From Actinophytocola sp. (GTDB lineage: Bacteria; Actinomycetota; Actinomycetes; Mycobacteriales; Pseudonocardiaceae): 64,000 nt of DNA. A model generated the notes under the pieces. The model saw only the letters and a list, made by a program, of their open reading frames with translations, was not told where the DNA came from and did not search any database. Location: the NCBI GenBank assembly GCA_009377475.1, contig WHTY01000010.1:1-64000 (forward strand). The letters are read 5' to 3'. The translations under genes were made by a program, and so were the position numbers. Shown piece by piece: positions 34,962 to 44,266 of the stretch; position 1 is the first letter of the stretch; each line of letters begins with the position of its first letter.

Positions 34962-35642
34962 GTGTCATCGGGGATCGGGTTCTCAGGGCGAAAGTCGCGC
35001 CCATACCGCAAGCACCGTCCCCTGCCCGCCGTCGTCTTGCTCATCCTGCTCGGCGTCGCGTCGCTCTACGTCTGGTTCGCCGTGTTCGACGACGCGGACG
35101 ACATCGACGAGGCCATCCGTTGCCACCCGCACGCGTCGGAGCCAGCAGGCGCGGACTACGTCTCGGTCGGCCACGACGCGCTGAACGACGTCACCCCGCT
35201 CCCGCCGAGCAAGGTCGCCGTGCAGGTGCTCAACGCGGGCGAGCTGCGCGGTGAGGCCGCGATCACCACCGCCGAGCTGCGGCAGCTCGGCTTCACCCAG
35301 GTGGCGGAACCGGCGAACGATCCCGCTTACCAGGACAAGACCGCGAACTGCGAGGGCCAGATCCGGTTCGGCGACAACGGCGCCGCCGCCGCGCGCACGC
35401 TGAGCCTGATCGACACCTGCCTCGAGCTGGTCAACGACGGCCGCAAGGACGCGACGGTCGATCTCGCCATCGGCACCCAGTTCACCGACGTGATGCCGCG
35501 CAGCGAGGCCGTCGAGGTGTTTGACCAGCTCAGCACGTGGGCGAAGCGCAGCGCCGACCGGGGCAGCAGCGAGCTGGCCAGCAATGACGGGCCGAACATC
35601 GACCCAGAACTGCTGGCGGCGGCCCGGCCGGAAGCCTGCTGA
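34962..35642 (+). CDS. cei: Cei-like envelope integrity protein (LytR C-terminal domain)
   Basis: About 226 residues: a basic N terminus, one membrane helix (LPAVVLLILLGVASLYVWFAV) and an exported LytR_C-type domain from about 78 (KVAVQVLNAGELRGEA onward). This layout and position match M. tuberculosis Cei (Rv2700), needed for cell-envelope integrity and virulence. GTG at 34962 was chosen for the GGAAGGA upstream; an in-frame GTG at 34929 adds 11 residues. Two cysteine pairs in the outer domain may form disulfides. Confidence 0.8.
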   Translation: MSSGIGFSGRKSRPYRKHRPLPAVVLLILLGVASLYVWFAVFDDADDIDEAIRCHPHASEPAGADYVSVGHDALNDVTPLPPSKVAVQVLNAGELRGEAAITTAELRQLGFTQVAEPANDPAYQDKTANCEGQIRFGDNGAAAARTLSLIDTCLELVNDGRKDATVDLAIGTQFTDVMPRSEAVEVFDQLSTWAKRSADRGSSELASNDGPNIDPELLAAARPEAC

Positions 35643-35667
35643 CCAGGCCAGCACCCTGTCGCGCGGC

Positions 35668-36486
35668 TTACACCTCGGCGACCCCGCAGTCGATCAGCGC
35701 CGCCCGCAGTGGGTCGGCGACCGTCGGCGCCGAAGCCAGGATGGCGTCCGCGCCCAGCTCGCTGTCGGTGCCGGGCAGCGACACGCGCGCGCCCGCCTCG
35801 GCCGCGATGAGCGCGCCCGCCGCCCAGTCCCAGCGGGACAGGCCATGCTCGCAGTAGGCGTCCACCCAGCCCGCCGCGACCGCGCACAGGTCGAGAGCGG
35901 AGGAGCCGCCGCGCCGGATGTCGCGCACCCTGCCCAGCATCGCAGCGACCAGCCGCGCCTGCCGCTGCCTGCGCTCGGAGCGGTAAGCGAAGCCGGTCGC
36001 GAGGAGCGTGAGGTCGAGATTGTCCGGGCTGCCGCAGCGCAGCGGGACGCCGTCGAGCCACGCGCCCGCGCCCGTGGTCCCGGTCCAGCGCCTGCCGCTG
36101 ACCGGCTCCACGACCGCGCCGGCGACCGAGACGCCATCGATCTGCGCGGCCACCGAGACCGCGAACGCCGGGTAGCCGTAGAGGAAGTTCACGGTGCCGT
36201 CGATCGGGTCGACCACCCAGGTCACGCCGCCTGACCCACCGCCGGTCGCGCCGTTGCCCTCCTCCTCGCCGAGCACGGCGTCGCCGGGCCGCAGCTCAGC
36301 GAGCCGCGCGCGGATCAGCCGCTCGGACTCGGTGTCGGCGGCGGTCACGACGTCGGTCGCGCTGCTCTTGGTCCCCACGTTCATCGCGCCGCCGCCTCGC
36401 AGGTCGGCGTGGCGCTCGCGCACCAGCGCGGCCGCGTCGGCGGCGACGGTCTCGGCGATCTCGGTCAAGGTCCGTTCGTCTGTCAC
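35668..36486 (-). CDS. suhB: Inositol monophosphatase family protein SuhB
   Basis: 272 residues with the three metal-binding motifs of the family: Glu in VLGEEEG, WVVDPIDGTVNFLYG (two Asp), and LSRWDWAAGALIAAEAG (Asp). It dephosphorylates myo-inositol 1-phosphate, supplying inositol for phosphatidylinositol, mannosides and mycothiol. It corresponds to Rv2701c. GTG at 36486 begins VTDERTLTEIAETVA; the frame is open further up but only through repeat DNA. It is convergent with cei. Confidence 0.9.
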   Translation of the reverse strand: MTDERTLTEIAETVAADAAALVRERHADLRGGGAMNVGTKSSATDVVTAADTESERLIRARLAELRPGDAVLGEEEGNGATGGGSGGVTWVVDPIDGTVNFLYGYPAFAVSVAAQIDGVSVAGAVVEPVSGRRWTGTTGAGAWLDGVPLRCGSPDNLDLTLLATGFAYRSERRQRQARLVAAMLGRVRDIRRGGSSALDLCAVAAGWVDAYCEHGLSRWDWAAGALIAAEAGARVSLPGTDSELGADAILASAPTVADPLRAALIDCGVAEV

Positions 36487-36540
36487 GACGCCATCCGACC
36501 ACAGCCGCCGGAGGCCCTGCGGGCAGGGGCAGGGGCAGGG

Positions 36541-36597
36541 GCGAGCCCGAGGTGCCCTTCGGTACCGAATATGTACCCAAGGCCACCTTCGGCTCGC
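36541..36597. repeat. Palindromic repeat, copy 3 (25-bp arms, 7-nt loop)
   Basis: Left arm 36541-36565 and right arm 36573-36597 pair with four mismatches around the loop CGAATAT. The arms are the same sequence as those at 8441-8499 (ending GGTGCCCTTCGGTAC) and the loop length is identical, so the two are copies of one element. Confidence 0.75.
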
Positions 36598-36620
36598 GGT
36601 GACGCGGCGAACGACCCCCT

Positions 36621-36686
36621 GGGACGCGGGACTAGCGAAGCCCGACGCGGGACTCGCGGCACCGGGACGCGGGACTCGCGAAGCCA
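36621..36686. repeat. Three repeats of about 21 bp related to family II
   Basis: GACGCGGGACT starts at 36623, 36644 and 36666, followed each time by C/AGCG. The spacing is 21 and 22 bases. With the palindrome before it, this fills most of the 307-base gap between suhB and ppgK; no gene is seen in the gap. Confidence 0.65.
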
Positions 36687-36793
36687 ACGCGGCCGGATTT
36701 CGGAATTGATACAGACACGACGCCGTACCCGGGCGGGAACCCTCTAGAGTCACACCATCGGCCCATGCATGACAGGAAGGGACTACCGTCCAG

Positions 36794-37552
36794 ATGACCT
36801 CCCTCGGCTTCGGTATCGACATCGGCGGCAGCGGCATCAAAGGCGCGCTCGTCGACCTCGCCACCGGCACCCTCGCCGGCGACCGCATGCGCATCCCGAC
36901 TCCCCAGCCAGCGACGCCGGACGCCGTCGCCGATGTGGTCGCCGAGCTGGTCGAGACATTCGACTGGGCGGGTCCGGTCGGGGTGGCGCTGCCCAGCGTG
37001 GTGAAGCAGGGCGTCACGCAGACCGCGGCGAACGTCGACAAGGCATGGATCGGCACCGACGCGGATGAGCTGTTCGCCAAGCGGCTCGGCCGTGACGTCG
37101 ATGACATCGGCGTGCTCAACGACGCCGACGCCGCCGGGATCGCGGAGGTTTATTTCGGCGACGAGCGCGCCGGCAAGGGCGTTGTGGCGTTCCTGACGTT
37201 CGGCACCGGGATCGGCAGCGCGCTGTTCGTCGACGGCACGCTCGTGCCCAACACCGAGTTCGGCCACATCGAGGTCGACGGCGTCGACGGCGAGACCCGC
37301 GCGGCGGCGTCGGCACGCGACAACGAGAATCTCGGCTATCCGGAATGGGCCGAACGAGTATCCCGTTATCTGACCGTGTTCGAAAATTTGCTGTGGCCGG
37401 ATCTGATCGTCGTCGGCGGCGGCGTCAGCAAGAAATCCGAGAAGTGGGTGCCGCTACTGACCGTGCGCACCCCGATCGCGGTGGCCTCGTTGAAGAACCA
37501 CGCGGGGATCGTCGGGGCTGCGGTGGCCGCCAACCAGGGCCTGGCACGCTGA
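36794..37552 (+). CDS. ppgK: Polyphosphate glucokinase
   Basis: A 252-residue ROK-fold kinase that phosphorylates glucose with inorganic polyphosphate (or ATP). The phosphate loop is [13 protein letters not shown], the catalytic region is [12 protein letters not shown] and the second phosphate loop is [11 protein letters not shown]. It lacks the ROK zinc-binding CxCGxxGC motif, as PpgK does. Adjacent to sigA as in M. tuberculosis (Rv2702-Rv2703). The ATG start has GGAAGGGA upstream at a rather long 12-base spacing. Confidence 0.95.
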   Translation: MTSLGFGIDIGGSGIKGALVDLATGTLAGDRMRIPTPQPATPDAVADVVAELVETFDWAGPVGVALPSVVKQGVTQTAANVDKAWIGTDADELFAKRLGRDVDDIGVLNDADAAGIAEVYFGDERAGKGVVAFLTFGTGIGSALFVDGTLVPNTEFGHIEVDGVDGETRAAASARDNENLGYPEWAERVSRYLTVFENLLWPDLIVVGGGVSKKSEKWVPLLTVRTPIAVASLKNHAGIVGAAVAANQGLAR

Positions 37553-37646
37553 CGGAGAGTAGAATCCTGCCTGGCGACGAGGCGCGTGTTCCAGTCCATT
37601 CGGGTGAGGTCGACAGGGTAGGATCGGTGGTGGCGATGATCGCTCC

Positions 37647-37675
37647 GGAACCGAATCCGGCTTCCTCGTTACAAT
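37647..37675 (+). promoter_or_regulatory. Candidate promoters of sigA
   Basis: TACAAT at 37670-37675 is a good sigma-A-type -10. Overlapping it, GGAACC (37647) and CGTT (37667-37670), 15 bases apart from the GGAAC core, resemble the promoters used by SigR/SigH-type stress sigma factors, which drive the main sigma gene in Streptomyces. The spacing is at the short end for that class. Confidence 0.35.
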
Positions 37676-37718
37676 GGAACACGGCCCCCGCTTCGGGCGC
37701 ACGAAACCGCAGGCAGGA

Positions 37719-37741
37719 GCCTTAACCCCGAAACTTAAGGC
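37719..37741 (+). promoter_or_regulatory. Hairpin in the sigA leader
   Basis: GCCTTAA and TTAAGGC pair around a 9-base loop in the 5' leader, 55 bases before the sigA start. Confidence 0.35.
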
Positions 37742-37796
37742 AGCTGAGGTCGTTAATCCTCGGCGTAGCAGATTCACGAGCTGCGAAAGGGCATAC

Positions 37797-39128
37797 GTGG
37801 CAGCCGCAAACACTGCAACCCGGCACGGGTCCAAGGCAGGGAAGACAGAGCGCGCCGACGACACGACCGACGCGGCGTCGGTCGCCGAGGAGGAGTCAGC
37901 TCCGGCAACGGCCAAGGGTCGCAAGGGCGGCGCGAAGGCGGCAGGCAAGAAGAAAGCCGGCAAAAAAACCGGCACTGTCGCCGACGCCGCCGAGGCCATC
38001 GAGGCAGCCGCCGATGAGAAGGACTCCCCCGACCTCGCTGATCTGGAGGCGGTCGAAGTCGACGTCGTCGACGCGACCGTGACCGAAGAACTTGAGGAGG
38101 CCGCCGAGCAGAAGCCGGCGGGCAAGACCAAGGTCGACGGCGACTTCGTCTGGGACGAGGAGGAGTCGGAGGCGTTGCGGCAGGCCCGCAAGGACGCCGA
38201 GCTGACCGCTTCGGCGGACTCGGTCCGGGCCTACCTCAAGCAGATCGGCAAGGTCGCGCTACTCAACGCCGCCGAGGAGGTCGACCTCGCCAAGCGGATC
38301 GAGGCCGGTCTTTACGCCTCGGAGCGGCTGCGGGCCGCCGAGGAGGACGGCGAGAAGCTCGCCACCCAGATGCGGCGTGACCTGCGCTGGATCGTGCGTG
38401 ACGGCGAGCGCGCCAAGAACCACCTGCTTGAGGCCAACCTCCGGCTGGTCGTCTCGCTCGCCAAGCGCTACACCGGGCGCGGCATGGCCTTCCTTGACCT
38501 GATCCAGGAAGGCAACCTCGGCCTGATCCGCGCGGTGGAGAAGTTCGACTACACCAAGGGCTACAAGTTCTCGACGTACGCGACGTGGTGGATCCGGCAG
38601 GCGATCACCCGCGCGATGGCCGACCAGGCGCGCACCATCCGTATACCGGTGCACATGGTCGAGGTCATCAACAAGCTCGGCCGTATCCAGCGTGAGCTGC
38701 TGCAGGACCTCGGTCGCGAGCCCACCCCAGAGGAGCTCGCGAAGGAGATGGACATCTCCCCGGAGAAGGTCCTCGAGATCCAGCAGTACGCCCGCGAGCC
38801 GATCTCGCTCGACCAGACCATCGGCGACGAGGGCGACTCGCAGCTCGGCGACTTCATCGAGGACTCCGAGGCGGTCGTCGCGGTCGACGCGGTGTCGTTC
38901 ACGCTGCTGCAGGACCAGCTCCAGTCGGTGTTGCAGACGCTCTCCGAGCGCGAGGCCGGTGTGGTCCGGCTGCGGTTCGGCCTCACCGACGGCCAGCCGC
39001 GCACGCTGGACGAGATCGGCCAGGTCTACGGCGTCACGCGGGAACGGATTCGGCAGATCGAGTCGAAGACGATGTCCAAACTGCGCCATCCGTCCCGTTC
39101 GCAGGTGCTCCGGGACTACCTCGACTGA
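37797..39128 (+). CDS. sigA: Principal RNA polymerase sigma factor SigA (RpoD/HrdB)
   Basis: 443 residues. An Ala/Lys/Glu-rich N-terminal extension (about 1-135) precedes region 1.2 ([20 protein letters not shown]). Region 2 ([19 protein letters not shown] with [14 protein letters not shown]) opens and reads the -10 element. Region 3 follows, and region 4 ([20 protein letters not shown]) reads the -35. The C-terminal SQVLRDYLD is typical of actinobacterial principal sigmas. GTG at 37797 with GAAAGG seven bases upstream. It directs housekeeping transcription and is essential in relatives. Confidence 0.97.
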   Translation: MAAANTATRHGSKAGKTERADDTTDAASVAEEESAPATAKGRKGGAKAAGKKKAGKKTGTVADAAEAIEAAADEKDSPDLADLEAVEVDVVDATVTEELEEAAEQKPAGKTKVDGDFVWDEEESEALRQARKDAELTASADSVRAYLKQIGKVALLNAAEEVDLAKRIEAGLYASERLRAAEEDGEKLATQMRRDLRWIVRDGERAKNHLLEANLRLVVSLAKRYTGRGMAFLDLIQEGNLGLIRAVEKFDYTKGYKFSTYATWWIRQAITRAMADQARTIRIPVHMVEVINKLGRIQRELLQDLGREPTPEELAKEMDISPEKVLEIQQYAREPISLDQTIGDEGDSQLGDFIEDSEAVVAVDAVSFTLLQDQLQSVLQTLSEREAGVVRLRFGLTDGQPRTLDEIGQVYGVTRERIRQIESKTMSKLRHPSRSQVLRDYLD

Positions 39129-39248
39129 GTCTGGTTCGCCCAGCTTCGTCATGCCGTCCGGTTGGCCCGATTGGCGTACTGAATCCTCTTGGATGCGGTA
39201 CCTGTGGGTCATCACGGACGGCATTTACTAACCCACCCGCACTAATAC

Positions 39249-39278
39249 TTGACCCCGTGTTGTTCCTCTCGCTACACA
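39249..39278 (+). promoter_or_regulatory. Sigma-A-like promoter for the SRPBCC/acyl-CoA synthetase gene
   Basis: TTGACC (39249-39254) and TACACA (39273-39278) are 18 bases apart, giving a leader of about 30 bases before the GTG at 39316. Confidence 0.45.
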
Positions 39279-39315
39279 GGAGGGCACACTAAGTCGCACC
39301 GGGGATGGGTGAAGG

Positions 39316-41424
39316 GTGAAGCAGTCACGCCAGCGTGGCACGTCGTCTGACTACGTCAGGTACGAGACGGTTCTCGACCACCCCCGAAGCGAGCTGTGGG
39401 AGCTGCTCAGCAGGCCGGAGCTGTACCCACGCTTCTTCCGGGGACTGAGCGTCTGCACCAAGATCCCGCCGGCCAATCCCGACAAGACCACCGAATACAC
39501 CGTCCGCGTGACCCGGCCGGGGCACGGCGCGACCGACCTGCGGCTGCGCACGGTGACGCGGCGCAAGCACGAGAAGTTCGTGCTCGCACCGGTCCCGGAG
39601 AGCGGCAAGTGGATCTCACTGACGCTCAGCGACGCGCGCCCAGGCCGGACCAAGGTCGCGTTCGTGATGTCCACGCCGATCGGGCTGCCCGCCGAGTTCA
39701 CGCCCCGCAAGTCAGCGCTGCGCGACTGGGCGCAGCAGGGGCTCGATCGCGTGTCGCGGTACCTCGGACGCGCTCCCGACCAGCCGGTGACCCACCCGGA
39801 CGCCGGGGCCGCCCGAGTCACGATCGCGCGCACCCTTGTGACATCCGGCATCCTCAAGCCAATGCGGCCCGACGTCGGCGTGCGGCAGCTCACCCTGCTG
39901 AACCGGTGGGGTTTCAACCTGGTCGGCGGCTACGCGCAGGCCGCCGCACGCGACCCGCGCGTACCCGCGCTGCTCGACGAGCACGAGCCGCGCACGTTCG
40001 CCGAGATGTGGCAGCGCGCGCAGCGGCTGGCGTCCGGTCTCGTCGAGCGCGGCATCGGCCCGCGCACCACCGTGGCGGTGATGGCGCGCAACCACGGCGC
40101 GATGGTCGAGTGCATGACGGCGTGCGGTATCATCGGCGCGACGCTGATCCTGCTCAACACCGGGCTGTCCAGCAGGCAGATCGAGGACATCGCCGAAACG
40201 CACGAGCTGCACACGCTGTTCGTCGACGACGAGTTCTCCCCGCTGGTGCAGTACCTGCCGGAGCAGGTGGACCAGATCAGCACGACGCCGGGCGGCACGG
40301 TCACGCGGCACGAGACGATGCACGAGATCATCGCAAGCGCGCCGGAACGCACCCTCAGCCCGCCGCGACAGCAGGGCAGGCTGGTGGTGCTCACCTCGGG
40401 CACCGGGGGCACGCCGAAGGGCGCCAAACGCCCCGCGGCGAAGGGCTGGAGCACGATCGCGGCGATCCTGTCGCGGCTGCCGCTGCGCACGGGCGAGCGG
40501 ATGCTGATCGCCGCGCCCATCTTCCACAGTTGGGGCCTGGCGACGTTGCAGCTCAGCACCTCGCTGCGGGCGACGGTCATCCTGCAGGACCGGTTCGACG
40601 CCGAGGCGTGCCTGCGCGCGATCTCGGAGCACCGCGCCACGACGTTGGTCGCGGTGCCGATCATGCTGCAACGCATCCTCAACCTGCCGCCCGAGGTCAG
40701 GGACGCCTACGACACGTCGAGCTTGCGCGTCGCCGCGAGCAGCGGCTCGGTGCTGCCCGGACCGCTCGTCACCGGGTTCATGGACGTCTTCGGCGACATC
40801 CTCTACAACTTCTACGGCTCAACCGAGGTGTCGCAGGCGACCGTGGCGACCCCCGCCGACCTGCGGGCGGCGCCCACCACGGCGGGACATCCCGCGCTCG
40901 GCACGCAGGTCGCGATCCTCGACCAGGACGGGCTGCCGGTGCCGCGGGGTTCGGTCGGCCGGATCTTCGTCGGCAACGAGATGCTGTTCGACGGCTACAC
41001 CGACGGCAACTCCGCCGAGATCAAGGACACCTACATGGACACCGGCGACCTCGGCTACCTCGACGCCGACGGCAGGCTGTTCGTCTCCGGCCGCGACGAC
41101 GAGATGATCATCTCCGGCGGGGAGAACGTGTTCCCGCGCCCGGTCGAGGAGGCCCTGGCAGCGCTGCCGCAGGTCAGCGAGGTGGCCGTTGTCGGGGTGC
41201 CGGACGACGAGTACGGTCAGCGCCTCGCCGCGTTCATCGTGCCGAGGACGGGCGCCCGGCTCGACCCCGCGATGGTGCGTTCCTACATCCACCACCGGCT
41301 GAGCCGGTTCTCCGTGCCTCGCGACGTGACGTTCCTGACCCGGCTGCCGCGCAACACCACCGGCAAGATCCTCAAGCGGCTGCTGGTGGATCGCAGCGGC
41401 AGGCCGCCGGAACTGACCGCCTGA
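39316..41424 (+). CDS. SRPBCC domain fused to AMP-binding acyl-CoA synthetase
   Basis: 702 residues in two parts. Residues about 12-155 resemble an SRPBCC/START-like ligand-binding domain (YVRYETVLDHPRSELWELLS, VLAPVPESGKWISLTLSDA). From about 180 to the end is a complete adenylate-forming enzyme: VVLTSGTGGTPKGAK (P-loop), YGSTE, MDTGDLGYLD, GRDDEMIISGGENVFP and the catalytic Lys near the end (NTTGKILKR). The enzyme part should activate a fatty acid as acyl-AMP then acyl-CoA; the fused lipid-binding domain may present the substrate. It stands alone after sigA with its own promoter. The substrate is unknown. Confidence 0.85.
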   Translation: MKQSRQRGTSSDYVRYETVLDHPRSELWELLSRPELYPRFFRGLSVCTKIPPANPDKTTEYTVRVTRPGHGATDLRLRTVTRRKHEKFVLAPVPESGKWISLTLSDARPGRTKVAFVMSTPIGLPAEFTPRKSALRDWAQQGLDRVSRYLGRAPDQPVTHPDAGAARVTIARTLVTSGILKPMRPDVGVRQLTLLNRWGFNLVGGYAQAAARDPRVPALLDEHEPRTFAEMWQRAQRLASGLVERGIGPRTTVAVMARNHGAMVECMTACGIIGATLILLNTGLSSRQIEDIAETHELHTLFVDDEFSPLVQYLPEQVDQISTTPGGTVTRHETMHEIIASAPERTLSPPRQQGRLVVLTSGTGGTPKGAKRPAAKGWSTIAAILSRLPLRTGERMLIAAPIFHSWGLATLQLSTSLRATVILQDRFDAEACLRAISEHRATTLVAVPIMLQRILNLPPEVRDAYDTSSLRVAASSGSVLPGPLVTGFMDVFGDILYNFYGSTEVSQATVATPADLRAAPTTAGHPALGTQVAILDQDGLPVPRGSVGRIFVGNEMLFDGYTDGNSAEIKDTYMDTGDLGYLDADGRLFVSGRDDEMIISGGENVFPRPVEEALAALPQVSEVAVVGVPDDEYGQRLAAFIVPRTGARLDPAMVRSYIHHRLSRFSVPRDVTFLTRLPRNTTGKILKRLLVDRSGRPPELTA

Positions 41425-41481
41425 ACGGTGCGTAGCGGCGCTTGGCGTCCCCGGAACCACCCCCTTTGTCGCCCGCGAGGC

Positions 41482-42378
41482 TTACGGCGGCTCCTGGGGC
41501 GACTCAGCAGTCCGCTGGCCGTCCTCGCGGGACCGCAGCGCCACACCGATGACGACGGCGAGGATGCCCAGCGCCTCCATGCCGGTCGGCACCTGCGCGA
41601 GCACGAGGAGCCCGATCACGGTCGCCGTCACCGGCAGCAGCGCCAGCAGGAGCGCGAACGAGGCGCGACCCACCTTGCGAAGCACGAACTGGTCCAGGGT
41701 GTAGGGCACCACCGTGGAGAGCACGCCGACACCGACGCCGAGCACCAACAGGTCCGGCGAGCCCCACACTCCCCCGGTGCCGAGCGCGAGCGGCGAGAGC
41801 ACCACGGTGGCGACCGCGAAGCCGACGGCGAGGCTGTCGAAGCCCGACACGCCGGTGTCGGCGAGCGCGACCCGGTTGCCGAGCACGATGTAGCCCGCCC
41901 AGGCCGCCGCTGCCGCGAGCGCGAACGCCACGCCGAGGGGTTCGCCCGCGAGCTGGACGTCGGCGATGAGCACCACGCCGAGCGCCACCATCAGCAGCGC
42001 GGCGATGTCACGCCGGGTCCGGGAGCCGAACGCGGCGACCACCACCGGCCCGACGAACTCAAGGGCGACCGCCGTGCCGAGCGGCAGCCGCGCGATCGCC
42101 TCGTAGAAGACCACGTTCATGCCCGCCGTCACGGTGCCGAACGCGCCCGCGAGCAGCAGCGCCTTGCCGCGCCACGCCGCGCGCGGTGGTCTGCGCCACG
42201 CCAGCAGCACCAGCGCGGCGCCGAGGCACCGCAGCCAGGCAACGCCGGATGGGGTGGCGTCGTCGAAAAGCCATACCGCCATCGCCGCGCCGACGTACAT
42301 CGACGTTCCGCTGATGGCGAACAACACCGGGGCCGGCGCCTGCGCCAGCCGGGGAGCAACACGCGATCCAATCACCAT
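41482..42378 (-). CDS. EamA/RhtA-type transporter
   Basis: 298 residues with ten hydrophobic helices in two EamA repeats (about 15-140 and 150-285). The stretch LPLGTAVALEFVGPV is typical of the RhtA branch, which exports threonine, homoserine or other metabolites. It is convergent with the acyl-CoA synthetase and stands alone. The substrate cannot be read from sequence. ATG at 42378. Confidence 0.85.
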   Translation of the reverse strand: MVIGSRVAPRLAQAPAPVLFAISGTSMYVGAAMAVWLFDDATPSGVAWLRCLGAALVLLAWRRPPRAAWRGKALLLAGAFGTVTAGMNVVFYEAIARLPLGTAVALEFVGPVVVAAFGSRTRRDIAALLMVALGVVLIADVQLAGEPLGVAFALAAAAAWAGYIVLGNRVALADTGVSGFDSLAVGFAVATVVLSPLALGTGGVWGSPDLLVLGVGVGVLSTVVPYTLDQFVLRKVGRASFALLLALLPVTATVIGLLVLAQVPTGMEALGILAVVIGVALRSREDGQRTAESPQEPP

Positions 42379-42595
42379 GCCATCGTGCCTGACGTGCGCA
42401 AACGAGTTTCATGGCGGTCGGCTGTACCGATCGTGATCTACGGCTGCGACATCCGGACGAATTCGGCGTGACTGACATCCCAGCTTGGCGGGAACACTTG
42501 CAGTGGCGGAATCGTCTGCAACAGTAGAAGCAACGCATGACGGCGTTGAATCGAGTGGCATCGGGCTCACGATGCTGGGACGGAGGGAGACTCCA

Positions 42596-42784
42596 ATGAG
42601 CGCAACGCTCACCCGCCCCGAGTTGACCAAGGCGGACCGCTGCGACCGCTGCAGCGCGGCGGCACAGGTCCGTGCGATCCTGCCCACCGGTGGTGAACTG
42701 CTCTTCTGCGGTCACCACGCCCGCCAGCACGAGAACAGGCTCAAGGAGCTTGAGGCCGAGATCCAACGCGACGAGACCGAGTGA
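42596..42784 (+). CDS. Small DUF7455-type zinc-ribbon protein
   Basis: A 62-residue protein with CDRCSAAAQVRA and, about 20 residues on, FCGHHARQH, a Cys2-Cys/His zinc-binding pattern, then a charged helix. It is found near sigA/sigB in many actinobacteria; the function is unknown. The ATG at 42596 has GGAGGGAG ten bases upstream. A strong hairpin follows. The preceding 217-base gap shows only weak promoter candidates. Confidence 0.8.
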   Translation: MSATLTRPELTKADRCDRCSAAAQVRAILPTGGELLFCGHHARQHENRLKELEAEIQRDETE

Positions 42785-42809
42785 GACGTAGCTCGACCCC
42801 GTAGACGCT

Positions 42810-42843
42810 CTCGGGCGGGAATCCAGCCGGGTTCCCGCCCGAG
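42810..42843 (+). terminator. Perfect 12-bp hairpin after the DUF7455 gene
   Basis: CTCGGGCGGGAA and TTCCCGCCCGAG pair exactly around a 10-base loop, 25 bases after the stop. Confidence 0.7.
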
Positions 42844-42880
42844 GTGTATCTAGGGCAGGAGCCGCCGACGCCACGTGAGA

Positions 42881-42934
42881 AGTTGATCTGAAGACAGTTG
42901 GGTCGTCATAGCGACCACAACGTCTTCAGATCAA
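42881..42934. terminator. Long imperfect hairpin before the ROK regulator end
   Basis: The 24-base arms 42881-42904 and 42911-42934 pair with about four mismatches around a 6-base loop; the outer 14 bp (GTTGATCTGAAGAC) are perfect. It lies between convergent genes and probably stops the leftward sugar operon. Confidence 0.6.
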
Positions 42935-42969
42935 CTACGCCACGCAGGAGCCTGACGACACGCGGTGCC

Positions 42970-44139
42970 TCACACCGTGTCCAGCACGCCCTCGAACGCC
43001 GACTCCGCCGCGCCGAGCAGCTTCACGTCGGCGCCGAGGGCGGACGTCACCACCCGCACCCCACCGACGGCGCGGCTGACCATACTGCGGTCCCGCACCT
43101 GCTCACCGACGGCGTCCAGCACGGGCCTTGGCAGCGCCGCGAACAGGTCGCCGAGCACGACCAGCTCGGGCCCCAGGACGTTGACGATGCTGACCAGGCC
43201 GATCGTCAGCCATTCCGCGAACTCCGCCAGTTGCTCGCCAGCGGTGCCCGCCTCGCCAAGCAGCCGAAGCTCCGCCACGATCGCCCCGCGCGGGCTGTCC
43301 TCGGGCAGGTCGAGCGCTCGCGCCAGCGCCGCCTCCCCGATCTCGGTCTCCCAGCACCCGACGTTGCCGCAGTAGCACCGCCTGCCACCGGGCCGGACGA
43401 TCATGTGCCCGATCTCCCCGACGTACCCGCCACCGCCGCGCAGCGACGCCCCCTGGGCGATCACCCCGCCGCCGACACCGACGTCGGCGGAGACGAACAC
43501 CATGTCGTCGGAGCCGCGCGCCACCCCACGCAGGTGCTCGGCGAGCGCGCCGAACTCCGCGTCGTTGCCGACCGTGACGGGGATGCCGAGACCCGCGCTC
43601 ATCAGCTCGCCGAGCGCGACGTCGTGCCAGCGCAGGTTGGGCGCCTCGTGGACGAAGCCGTCGGTGCGCCGAGCGACGCCTGGCACCGAGATGCCCGCCG
43701 CCACCGGCTGCACCCCCAAGTCGGCGGCGAGCAGTTGCGTTGACTCGATCACGTGCGTGATGACCTCGGCGGGCTCGCGCATGCGGCCGTGCAGGTTCCA
43801 GCGGTTCCTGCCGAGGATCTGCCCGCCGAGGCCGACGAGCGCGATCGCGACGTGCTCGACCTGAACGTCGACGGCGAGCACCACGGCGGCCTGCGGCTGC
43901 GGCAGCACCAGCAGCGAGGGACGGCCCGCCGCACCCCTGCCGGAGCGCGGCACCCGCTCCTCGACAACGCCCAGCTCGGCGAGCCCGTCGACCAGGGTCT
44001 TGATCGTGCTGCGGTTGAGTCCCAGTTCCGTCGCAAGCACCGCCCGCGTGCATGGTCCGGTGACGTGCAGCAGTCGCAGCAGGCTGGAGCGGTTATACCG
44101 GCGCACCTCGTCGGGTCGGGCAACGGACGTGCTGGTCAC
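42970..44139 (-). CDS. ROK-family transcriptional repressor
   Basis: 389 residues: an N-terminal winged helix-turn-helix (about 12-75, with RAVLATELGLNRSTIKTLVDG) and a ROK sugar-binding domain with VSADVGVGGGVI and the zinc motif CYCGNVGCWE (Cys-x-Cys-Gly-x-x-Gly-Cys). Proteins of this build (XylR, NagC) repress sugar uptake genes until the sugar binds. It is the last gene of the xylFGH-like operon, which makes that operon its most likely target; a perfect palindrome lies before the operon. The GTG start is at 44139. Confidence 0.9.
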   Translation of the reverse strand: MTSTSVARPDEVRRYNRSSLLRLLHVTGPCTRAVLATELGLNRSTIKTLVDGLAELGVVEERVPRSGRGAAGRPSLLVLPQPQAAVVLAVDVQVEHVAIALVGLGGQILGRNRWNLHGRMREPAEVITHVIESTQLLAADLGVQPVAAGISVPGVARRTDGFVHEAPNLRWHDVALGELMSAGLGIPVTVGNDAEFGALAEHLRGVARGSDDMVFVSADVGVGGGVIAQGASLRGGGGYVGEIGHMIVRPGGRRCYCGNVGCWETEIGEAALARALDLPEDSPRGAIVAELRLLGEAGTAGEQLAEFAEWLTIGLVSIVNVLGPELVVLGDLFAALPRPVLDAVGEQVRDRSMVSRAVGGVRVVTSALGADVKLLGAAESAFEGVLDTV

Positions 44140-44266
44140 GAGAGCATCGTCTCACTCCGTGTGCCACCACCCGTCACAGCACCAGCGGCAGGACCGGCGG
44201 CGCCGGCGGTGCCGGCGGTGGTGTCCCCCAGCACACCGTGGCCGGTACCGGTTCCCCCGTGCGGCA

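Noticed and set aside
41428-42471. Rightward open frame of 347 codons
   Set aside because: Antisense to the EamA transporter, Arg/His-rich and without hydrophobic segments; a shadow.
42881-42934. tRNA gene
   Set aside because: A single long hairpin only; no cloverleaf arms or TTCGAAT-type T loop.
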